From WHTX01 sp038255145 (lineage in GTDB: Bacteria > Actinomycetota > Acidimicrobiia > Acidimicrobiales > CAIXPF01): 60,134 nucleotides of DNA. The notes under the pieces are model-generated. The model was given only the letters and a program-made list of their open reading frames with translations, was not told the origin of the DNA and did not search any database. Below, one piece after another: positions 1-7,485 of this stretch. The stretch lies in the NCBI GenBank assembly GCA_038255145.1, contig JBBSLP010000033.1, positions 1 through 60,134 on the forward strand, written 5' to 3'. Made by a program: the position numbers and the translations under genes. The first letter of the stretch is position 1; the number at the start of each line of letters is the position of its first letter.

Positions 1-654
1 ATCCGGGACTCGGCCGTCAACACCGGCAGGTTCGAGGGCATCCAGAACGCCGGTGGCGAGGTCGACGCCGACGGCGCCGTGATCGGTGACGACAACACCA
101 CCATCCGCGACTCCGAGGTCGGCGCTCTTTCCATGGGGTCGGGTGACGCCACCAGCGTCGAGGCCGAGAACGCCAACCTGGGCAGCGGGGACCTCAACGA
201 CATCGAGGCCGAGAACGCCAACGTGGGCAGCGGCGCCCTGACCGACGTCGAGACCGACGGCGAGGGCCAGACCATCGTCGGCCGGGGCAACGAGGTCACC
301 GGTGACGTGGACGTGGATGCCGAGGGCGTCGAGGGCAACCTCCAGCTGGCCGTGGGCGATCGCAACGAGCAGGGCGCCAAGCAGGACAACGACACCAAGG
401 TCGACCAGTCGACGACGGACAACAGCGAGACGACCACCGTCACCGACAACAGCGTCGAGGACTCGGCCAACACCGAGGTGGCCGATTCGTTCAACGAGGC
501 GAACGAGCTGACCGCCTCGGTCGAGGACAACGACGCCTTCTCCGACAACGACAGCTTCGAGGACAGCTCGACCTTCTCCTCCGAGGTCCAGGAGCAGGAC
601 ACCGACGTCGACCTGCAGCACGTCGAGGACACCGACGTCGACATCGACGACTGA
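1..654 (+). CDS. Acidic repeat protein, 3' part (iniB-position)
   Basis: Frame 1 is open from the first base, so the gene starts before the window; a GTG at 79 is in frame but is probably internal. The visible 217 residues are very acidic and rich in Asp, Glu, Asn, Thr and Ser, with almost no aromatic residues. Short near-repeats are visible: IRDS-type units near the start, then EAENANLGSGDL / EAENANVGSGAL, and later DNS/DND units. No catalytic motif is seen. It lies upstream of iniA- and iniC-like genes in the same direction, the position iniB has in the mycobacterial iniBAC operon, but its composition is unlike glycine-rich IniB, so equivalence is only positional. A hairpin follows it. Function unknown. 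Confidence 0.6.
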   Translation: MRDSAVNTGRFEGIQNAGGEVDADGAVIGDDNTTIRDSEVGALSMGSGDATSVEAENANLGSGDLNDIEAENANVGSGALTDVETDGEGQTIVGRGNEVTGDVDVDAEGVEGNLQLAVGDRNEQGAKQDNDTKVDQSTTDNSETTTVTDNSVEDSANTEVADSFNEANELTASVEDNDAFSDNDSFEDSSTFSSEVQEQDTDVDLQHVEDTDVDIDD

Positions 655-704
655 CGGCCGGGCGACCCGATCGAGGGCCTGACCAACGACAGCGGTCCTG
701 CACC

Positions 705-737
705 GCCGGCCTGCCACCCCTGGGGTGGTGGGCCGGC
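705..737 (+). terminator. Hairpin after the acidic repeat gene
   Basis: GCCGGCC (705-711) pairs with GGCCGGC (731-737), and CCACCCC (714-720) pairs with GGGGTGG (722-728), with a TG/TG internal bulge. There is no T-run, as is common in GC-rich genomes. It could end transcription of the upstream gene and separate it from the iniA-like gene. Confidence 0.45.
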
Positions 738-867
738 GATGTCGCGTCACGGGACCTTGCCGCAGCCAGCACGGGGAGTGACCTGCGCCATCCGGTAGGT
801 TGTTCGCCGCAGTCCACCGTCGCCGCATCGCGTCCCCGCAACACGCGCCACCCTGTGTCGTCCCACC

Positions 868-2805
868 ATGTCTGACGTCAACCGGGAGAACCCGGAACCC
901 CCGTTGCAGCGGGCCCTCCAGGCCACAGCTGCGGTCCGCGCCCTGGCCTTGGCGCGCAACCGTGGCGACTTCGTGGCCCGGCTGGACGCCGCGTCCGAGC
1001 GGCTGGGCGACCTGCAGTACCAGGTGCTGGTGGTGGGCGAGTACAAGAAGGGCAAGTCGACCCTCATAAACGCCCTGGTCAACGCAGACATCTGTCCCAG
1101 CGACGACGACATCGCCACGGCCCGGCCCATCATGGTCCACCACGCGGCGGAGCCCAGGGCCGAACTGCTGCTCGAGATCGAGGCCCCAGCGCCGACCTCA
1201 CCCGAGGGCGGCGATCTCGACGATCCCGTCGCCGCCGCCGCCCAGGCTGGCCCCCCGTCGGTGGAACGTCGCCCCATCGAGCTCGACGACATCCGCCAGT
1301 GGGCCACCGACGAGACCGAGCACGTGGCCGGCGAGCCCACGGCCAAAGCCCGGGCCGTACGGGTCGGCCTGCCCCGGTCCCTGCTGGCCGGCGGCCTGGT
1401 CCTCGTGGACACCCCTGGTGTGGGCGGCCTGCGCTCGCCCCAGGGCGCGGCGGCCGTGCGCCTGGCCGGCCAGGCCGACGGGGTGCTGTTCGTGTCCGAC
1501 GCCTCCCAGGAGTACACCCGCTCCGAGCTGGACTACCTCCAGGCCGTGCGCCAGCTGTGCCCCAACGTGGTGTGCGTCATCACCAAGGCCGACTTCTACC
1601 CGTCGTGGCGACGCATGGCCGCCGGCGATGTCGACCACCTGCGCCGAGCCGGGATCGACGCCCCCGTCGTGTCCACCGCCGCCCCCCTGCGTCGGGCCGC
1701 CATCGAGAACAACGACCGTGAGCTCAACGCCGAGTCCGGCTTCGCCGAGCTGGTCACCCTGCTGCGCAGCGGCCTCGGGGCCCGGGCCCAGGCCGCAGCG
1801 GTGGAACGGGTGCTGGGCGAGCTGCGCGACGTGCTCGGCCAGCTCGAGGGCCAGGTCGAGGCCGAGCTCAGCGTGCTCGAGGACCCCGAGAGCGCCGGCC
1901 GGGTGGTGCAGGAGCTCGAACAGGCCAAGAAGCAGGCCGAGCAGCTGCGGGGCCGGGCCGCCAAGTGGCAGCAGACCCTCAGCGACGGCACCTCGGACCT
2001 GGTGGGCGACATCGACCACCACCTGCGCTCCCAGTTCCGCGAGCTGACCCGCCAGGCCGACGAGGCCATCGACTCGAGCGACCCCGGGCGCACCTGGGAC
2101 GAGTTCGAGCCCTGGGTGGTGACCGCCGTCGGCTCCCTGCTGACCTCGCACCACCTCTACCAGCACCAACGGGCCGCCTACCTGGCGTGGCAGGTGGCCC
2201 AGCACTTCGGCGACGACGCCGACGCCGCCACCGCCCTGCTGCCCAAGAGCAGCGAGGTGCAGGTGCCCGACAAGCTCAACGCCAAGTTCGAGGACCGCAA
2301 GTACACCATCGGCGCCAAGGGCATCACCGCGGTCCGCGGCACCTACGGCGGCGTGGCCATGGTCTCCATGGCCGCCACCGCCCTGGGCACCGCCGGTCTG
2401 GCCATCCCCCTGGGGCTGGCCGTCGGCGCCCTGCTCGGCCGCCGCGCCGTGCGTGACGAGAAGCGGCGGCTCCTGGCCCAGCGGCGCCAGGTGGCCAAGC
2501 AGGCCGTGCACCGCTACACCGACGACACCCTGTTCCGGGCGGCCAAGGACACCCGCGACACCCTGCGCATCGTCCAACGCCAGCTGCGCGACCTGTACGC
2601 GGGCCGGGCCGAGGAGCTCAACCGCTCCACGACCGAAGCCCTGGCCGCGGTGCAGCAGCACCTGCGCTCGGACCGTGAGACCCGGGCCGCCCGCCTCGTC
2701 GAGCTCAAGACCGAGCGCAAGGCGGCGACGGCGGCACGGCGCCTGCTGGCCGGGGCCGAAGCCGGCTCCGGGGCCCTGGCCGCCAGCCAGCCGCTCCGGG
2801 CGTGA
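868..2805 (+). CDS. iniA: Dynamin-like GTPase, IniA family
   Basis: 645 residues, against about 640 for mycobacterial IniA. P-loop GEYKKGKS at 57-64, switch-type DTPGVGG at 181-187, and TKAD (G4 motif) at 239-242. A helical region follows (about 300-480), then a long hydrophobic glycine/alanine-rich stretch at about 488-525, as expected for the membrane-inserting paddle of bacterial dynamin-like proteins, then more helices. In mycobacteria iniA is induced by cell-wall-acting drugs and remodels membranes. The iniC-like gene follows 55 bases downstream. No clear Shine-Dalgarno precedes the ATG. Family assignment is strong; the iniA name rests on length, motifs and pairing. Confidence 0.85.
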   Translation: MSDVNRENPEPPLQRALQATAAVRALALARNRGDFVARLDAASERLGDLQYQVLVVGEYKKGKSTLINALVNADICPSDDDIATARPIMVHHAAEPRAELLLEIEAPAPTSPEGGDLDDPVAAAAQAGPPSVERRPIELDDIRQWATDETEHVAGEPTAKARAVRVGLPRSLLAGGLVLVDTPGVGGLRSPQGAAAVRLAGQADGVLFVSDASQEYTRSELDYLQAVRQLCPNVVCVITKADFYPSWRRMAAGDVDHLRRAGIDAPVVSTAAPLRRAAIENNDRELNAESGFAELVTLLRSGLGARAQAAAVERVLGELRDVLGQLEGQVEAELSVLEDPESAGRVVQELEQAKKQAEQLRGRAAKWQQTLSDGTSDLVGDIDHHLRSQFRELTRQADEAIDSSDPGRTWDEFEPWVVTAVGSLLTSHHLYQHQRAAYLAWQVAQHFGDDADAATALLPKSSEVQVPDKLNAKFEDRKYTIGAKGITAVRGTYGGVAMVSMAATALGTAGLAIPLGLAVGALLGRRAVRDEKRRLLAQRRQVAKQAVHRYTDDTLFRAAKDTRDTLRIVQRQLRDLYAGRAEELNRSTTEALAAVQQHLRSDRETRAARLVELKTERKAATAARRLLAGAEAGSGALAASQPLRA

Positions 2806-2860
2806 CGGCGGTGTCCATGACGATGCCCGGGACGACGCCCGTGATCGAGAGGTTGGGCTG

Positions 2861-4351
2861 ATGGCCACGGGACCGACGCTGTTGGAGCAGGTGGCCGTGC
2901 TGGCCGAGCGGGCGGCCCGGGCCTATGCGGGGTCACCCCACGCCCCCATCGTGGCAGGGGTCCAGGACCGGCTGGGTGAGCCCCTGCGGGTGGCCATCGC
3001 CGGCAAGGTGAAGGCGGGCAAGTCGACCCTGCTCAACGCGCTGGTCGGCGAGCGGCTGGCCCCCACCGACGCCAGCGAGTGCACCAACGTCGTCACCTGG
3101 TACCGCAACGGCTTCAGCTACCGGGTGTCCCTGCAACCCCGGGGCGGTCGGGCCATCGAGGTGCCCTTCGAGCGCCACGAGGGCTCCCTCGACATCTCCC
3201 TCGGTGGCCGTGCCCCCTCCGAGGTCGAGAGCCTCACCGTCGAGTGGCCGTCGTCCTCGCTGGCCCGCATGACCCTCATCGACACGCCGGGCCTCGACTC
3301 GCTCACCCCCGATCTGGCCGAGCGGGCCCGCACCTTCCCGGCTCCCGACGACGAGCGCCCCACCCCCGCTGACGCCGTCGTGTACCTGCTGCGCCACCTG
3401 CACGTGACCGACCTCGACTTCCTCGAGGCCTTCCACGAGGGCGAGTTCGCCCAGCCCAGCCCGGTCAACGCGCTGGCTGTGCTGTCCCGGGCCGACGAGA
3501 TCGGCGTGGGCCGCATCGACAGCATGACCTCGGCCCGGCGCATCGCGGCCCGCTACCGCGACGAGCCCAAGCTGCGGGCGTTCGTCCAGACCGTGGTTCC
3601 CGTGGCCGGCCTGCTGGCCGAGACCAGCGCCACCCTGCGCGAGCACGAGTTCCGGGCCGTGCGCGACCTGGCCGACGCTCCCAAGTCCCAGGTCGAGGCG
3701 CTGTTGCTGTCCGCTGACCGGTTCCGGGGCGAGAGCGACGTCGCCGCGTCGGCCCAGGCCCGCACCGAGTTGCTCGACCGGCTGGGCCTGTTCGGGGTGC
3801 GCCTGTCGGTGGGGCTGGTGCGCTCGGGTCGGGTGTCGACATCGACCCAGCTGGTGGCCGAGCTCACCGACCGCAGCGGACTGGACGAGCTGCGCCAGGT
3901 GCTGCTCACCCACTTCGCCTCGCGCCGCAACGTGCTCAAGGCCCGATCGGCCCTCCTCACCCTGGCCCGGTTGTCCCGGGTTGCCCCCACGCCGCGGTCC
4001 GACCAGTTGGCGGCGGAGATAGAGCGGGTGGTGGCCGGGGCCCACGAGTTCGCCGAGATCCGCCTCTACAACGAGCTGCGCACCGGGGTGATCGAGGTGC
4101 GACCGGGTGAGGGTGACGCCATGGAGCGTCTCCTCGGTGGGGCCGGCAACGGGGTCCGCGAACGGTTGGGCATCGACGAGTCGTCGACCGACAGCGAGGC
4201 CCTGGCCGAACTGGGCCGGCTCATCTCCATGTGGCGGGCCCGGGCCGAGAACCCGCTCTCCTCCCCGGCGCTAGCCGACGCCGCAGGGGTGTTGGTGCGC
4301 ACGTGCGAAGGCCTGTACATGCAGGTCTCCGCGTCCGACCGGCGGGACTGA
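2861..4351 (+). CDS. iniC: Dynamin-like GTPase, IniC family
   Basis: 496 residues from the ATG at 2861, which has GAGAGG upstream; the frame is open further 5' but that part is only overlap with iniA. Mycobacterial IniC is about 493 residues. P-loop GKVKAGKS at 48-55, DTPGLDS at about 140-146, LSRADE (G4-like) at about 207-212. No obvious paddle hydrophobic segment like that of the upstream partner, so it probably acts with it at the membrane. A 14-base direct repeat (ccgaccggcgggac) occurs at 4335-4348, in the 3' end of the gene, and again at 4358-4371, just after the stop. Confidence 0.83.
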   Translation: MATGPTLLEQVAVLAERAARAYAGSPHAPIVAGVQDRLGEPLRVAIAGKVKAGKSTLLNALVGERLAPTDASECTNVVTWYRNGFSYRVSLQPRGGRAIEVPFERHEGSLDISLGGRAPSEVESLTVEWPSSSLARMTLIDTPGLDSLTPDLAERARTFPAPDDERPTPADAVVYLLRHLHVTDLDFLEAFHEGEFAQPSPVNALAVLSRADEIGVGRIDSMTSARRIAARYRDEPKLRAFVQTVVPVAGLLAETSATLREHEFRAVRDLADAPKSQVEALLLSADRFRGESDVAASAQARTELLDRLGLFGVRLSVGLVRSGRVSTSTQLVAELTDRSGLDELRQVLLTHFASRRNVLKARSALLTLARLSRVAPTPRSDQLAAEIERVVAGAHEFAEIRLYNELRTGVIEVRPGEGDAMERLLGGAGNGVRERLGIDESSTDSEALAELGRLISMWRARAENPLSSPALADAAGVLVRTCEGLYMQVSASDRRD

Positions 4352-4413
4352 GCAGAGCCGACCGGCGGGACCGGGCAGCTCTCACCGCCCGTCCCCACCC
4401 GGCGGCGGGACGA

Positions 4414-4578
4414 TCAGTCGATCGCCTTCTTCACCTTGTCGCCGAGCTTCTCGGCGGCGTCCTTGAGCTTGCCCGTGCCCTTGTCGACCTTGCCCTCGTT
4501 CTTGAGGTCCTGGTCGTCCGTCAGGGCGCCGGCGGCTTCCTTGAGTCGGCCCTTGGCCTCGTCCGATTCACCAGCCAT
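4414..4578 (-). CDS. CsbD family stress protein
   Basis: 54 residues, Lys/Asp/Glu/Ala rich, with the CsbD pattern: E-AKGRLKEAAGALTDD near the start, then KNEGKVDKGTGKLKDAA. Too short to be recognised in automatic ORF lists but clearly of this family. CsbD proteins are small hydrophilic proteins of the general stress response; their biochemical role is unknown. GGGAGA lies upstream of the ATG. A stress-sigma-like promoter is seen further upstream. It converges with the iniC-like gene. Confidence 0.88.
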   Translation of the reverse strand: MAGESDEAKGRLKEAAGALTDDQDLKNEGKVDKGTGKLKDAAEKLGDKVKKAID

Positions 4579-4611
4579 GTGCGGTCTCCCTCGGTTCGGT
4601 TGCGGCAGAGG

Positions 4612-4638
4612 TGTACCGCAGCCGCGGGAGCCTGAAAC
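4612..4638 (-). promoter_or_regulatory. Possible SigB/SigF-type promoter for csbD
   Basis: On the minus strand GTTT (4638-4635) is followed after 16 bases by CGGTAC (4618-4613), resembling the GTTT / GGGTAT pattern of actinobacterial and Firmicute stress sigma factors. The position, about 35 bases before the csbD start, fits. Two mismatches in the -10 box keep this tentative. Confidence 0.35.
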
Positions 4639-4703
4639 GATCGGTTCAAGGAAGGCGGGCCAGGGACGGGCGGTCCAGGGAAGGCGGGTCGAGGGGTGGT
4701 AGC

Positions 4704-7379
4704 TCACGCGGGACGGCTCGAGCCCGTCTCCCCCAGGTCGCGTCGCAGGGCGGCCAGCATCTCGGCCCGAGACCCCGCGGCCAGCTTCTGGCGCATGCGG
4801 GCCACGTGGTGCTCCACCGTCTTGGGTGAGATGTAGAGCTGGGCGCCGATCTCCTTGTGCGTGAGCCCGTCGACCACCAGGCGAGCCACCTTGCGCTCCT
4901 GGTCCGACAGGGGAGACGTGCGGGGTTGGGCCTCGTCGAGCTCGTCGGGTGCGCCCGGAGTGGCCGGCCGCAGCGATCGGGCCTGGGTGAGGAGGCGGCG
5001 GGCGGCCAGGGGGTCGCGCACGCGGATGGCGGCCTGCCCGGCCAGCTGCGACGCCTCCCAGGCCAGCCCGACCCGGGCCAGGTGGGCCAGGGCATCGTCC
5101 ACTGCGGCCACGTCGACCTCGCCCTCGAGCACGGTGCGCCAGGCCAGGGCGGCCCCGCCCAGGGGTTCGAGGCGCCGGGCTCCGGGGGCCAGTCGCACCA
5201 CGTCGGCCGCGGGGCCCGCCGCGGCCACGGGATCGGGCACGGCCGCGGCGGCGGCGAGCTCGGCCCAGGCGTGGGGCAGGGCCCACACGGGCGGCGAGCC
5301 CAGTTCGGCCAGCAGGGCACCGGCGCTGCGGTGGGCGCCGCCCACCTTGTCGGCGTGCCCGAAGCGGCGCAGCAGCACGCCCAGCTCGCCGAGGGCGTCG
5401 AGCAGCAACAGGTCGGGAGCGACCTGGCCCAGCAGACCGGCCACGGCCTCGACCACCGCGGCCTGGCGGGGCACGTCGCCGTCGCGTCGGGCCAGGCCCG
5501 CTTCGAGCCCCGCGGCCAACACCCGGTCGCGGTCCGACGACAGGGCGGCGCTGGCCCGGGTAAGGGCCTCTTCCGCCGCGGGGGCGTTGCCCTGGCGCAT
5601 GGCGGCCCAGCCCGCCACCAGCAGCAGGCGGGCCCGGCGGGGCAGGGGTAGGGCCAGGGCCCGGGCCGCCCGGCGCGCCAGCTCCCCGGCGAGGACGGCG
5701 TCGCCCGAGGCCAGGGCCAGGGCCGCGGCGACCTCGTGGGGGACGAGGGCCAGGGGAACGGCTGGAGGGGCCGATTCGAACAGGGTGGCCGCTTCGACCA
5801 GGGTGGCCACGCCGTCACGGTGCCCCTGGGGTTCGAGCGAGTCGATCAGCGCCACCGCGGTGGCCACCAGGGCCCGTTCGGCCAGCCCGGTGGAGGTGGC
5901 CCCGGCCAGGCCCGCGGCCACGGCCCGGGCCTCGTCGACCCGTCCGGCCACGGCCAGGCACAGTGCGTGTTGGGCCCGGGCCAGCGCCGGTCCGGCCCCG
6001 GGGTGGCCGGTCACCTCGCCGCTGAGCTCGGCAGCGCGTGACCACAGGCCCCGTTCGGCCAGCACGGCGGCCGCGGCCAGACGGGCCCGGTCGGCCTCGG
6101 TGCCGCCCCGGCGCAGGGCGGTCTCCGCCGCCACCAGGGCGTCGTCGCCCCGGCCCGCGGCGGCCAGGGCCTCGGCCAGGCGGCCGTAGCCGGCCGCACC
6201 GGCGGCCTCGGCGTCGACCGCGCCATCGCTGCCCACCGCGGCGACCTCGAACCAGACGAGCGCGGCCACGGGGTCGCGGGGGGCCAGGACCTCGCCGGCC
6301 CGCGTGTAGCCCGCCCGGGCCTCGGCGTCGGTGGCCCCGGCAGCCCGCAGGTGGCGGGCGGCGGCGAGCGCCCCCCCGGGTCGGGCCGACGCCTCCCGGG
6401 CCAGGTGGCGGCGGGCCTCGTGCTGCTCGGCCCGGGGCACGAGCAACAGGGTGGCCACGGCCACTGCGGGCACCGGGTCCCGTCCGTGGCGGTCGAGCAG
6501 GGCGGCGGCACCCAGGCCGGCCAGGGCCTCAGTGGCGTGACCGTCAGGGGCGTCGGCCCCGCCGCGGGAGCCGGCATCCTCGGCGTCGGCCGCGGCATCG
6601 GCGTCACCATCGGCATGGGCCAGGGAGAGGCGCACGAGCGCCGCACGCTCGGCGGCATCGAGGGCGGCCAGTCGGGCCTCGACCAGTTCGACCACGGCGT
6701 CGGGCAACCGGCCGGCGGGGTCGCGGCGCAACTGGCCCCGCACGACGATGCCCTCTTCGGCCCATCCTGTGAGCAGGCGCTCGGCCCAGGCCGGCCAGCC
6801 CCCGCTCCAGCGTTCGAGCACCTCCACCAGCTCTTCTGTGGCCGGGGCCCGCAGACGTTCGCTGGCCAGGGCGGCCAGCTCGTCACGGCCCAGGGGGCCC
6901 AGGCGCACCAGGGGGCCGGTGCGCACCAGCACCTCGTGCAGGCCGGCCAGCTCTCGATGGCCCCGCACCGGGCGGGTGGCCACCAGCACCTGCCAACCCC
7001 CCTCCTCGGCCCGGGCGGCCAGGGAGGCCACCACCCGCAGGGAAGCGGCGTCGAGCCACTGGGCGTCGTCCACCACCAGCAGGCCGCCACCGAGCAGGCC
7101 CACCTCGACACCCCGGCGCACCTCGCCGTCGGCGCCGGCGTCGTCGCGCCCCACCGGGGGGGTCACCACCCGGTCGAAGGCGGCGTAGGAGAGCTCCTCG
7201 AAGCGCCGTCCCGCCCCCCGCACGACACGCTGGCCCAGGCCCACCCGGCGCTCGACGAGGGCGGCGAGGAGGCGGCTCTTGCCCGCCCCCGCGGGCCCCA
7301 CCACACCCACGCAGTCCCCGGGGCGGCCCAGGCGCGCCTCGAGGCTGGTGGCACTGGGCCGCTCGGCCTCTGCGGACAT
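4704..7379 (-). CDS. Large LuxR-type regulator with AAA ATPase (LAL-like)
   Basis: 891 residues. Walker A GPAGAGKS at 28-35 and Walker B LLVVDDAQWLD at about 97-107 mark an N-terminal STAND/AAA ATPase. The middle is a long alanine/leucine-rich helical region (about 350-800), probably TPR-like sensor repeats. A LuxR helix-turn-helix lies at about 825-880 (SDQERKVARLVVDGLTHKEI onward). Such LAL proteins are ATP-dependent transcription activators with unknown inducers here. It is divergent from pepN, with a 106-base shared upstream region. Shadow frames in this gene are long because of the extreme GC content. Confidence 0.88.
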   Translation of the reverse strand: MSAEAERPSATSLEARLGRPGDCVGVVGPAGAGKSRLLAALVERRVGLGQRVVRGAGRRFEELSYAAFDRVVTPPVGRDDAGADGEVRRGVEVGLLGGGLLVVDDAQWLDAASLRVVASLAARAEEGGWQVLVATRPVRGHRELAGLHEVLVRTGPLVRLGPLGRDELAALASERLRAPATEELVEVLERWSGGWPAWAERLLTGWAEEGIVVRGQLRRDPAGRLPDAVVELVEARLAALDAAERAALVRLSLAHADGDADAAADAEDAGSRGGADAPDGHATEALAGLGAAALLDRHGRDPVPAVAVATLLLVPRAEQHEARRHLAREASARPGGALAAARHLRAAGATDAEARAGYTRAGEVLAPRDPVAALVWFEVAAVGSDGAVDAEAAGAAGYGRLAEALAAAGRGDDALVAAETALRRGGTEADRARLAAAAVLAERGLWSRAAELSGEVTGHPGAGPALARAQHALCLAVAGRVDEARAVAAGLAGATSTGLAERALVATAVALIDSLEPQGHRDGVATLVEAATLFESAPPAVPLALVPHEVAAALALASGDAVLAGELARRAARALALPLPRRARLLLVAGWAAMRQGNAPAAEEALTRASAALSSDRDRVLAAGLEAGLARRDGDVPRQAAVVEAVAGLLGQVAPDLLLLDALGELGVLLRRFGHADKVGGAHRSAGALLAELGSPPVWALPHAWAELAAAAAVPDPVAAAGPAADVVRLAPGARRLEPLGGAALAWRTVLEGEVDVAAVDDALAHLARVGLAWEASQLAGQAAIRVRDPLAARRLLTQARSLRPATPGAPDELDEAQPRTSPLSDQERKVARLVVDGLTHKEIGAQLYISPKTVEHHVARMRQKLAAGSRAEMLAALRRDLGETGSSRPA

Positions 7380-7485
7380 GGTCGGATCCTACCCCCGACC
7401 TGGTCAGCGATCGCTCTCCGTGCGATGACGGCCGAGTCGGTGCGGGTACGCGACGCCCCGCGGTGGGCGGATAGCCTCGCCCCTC

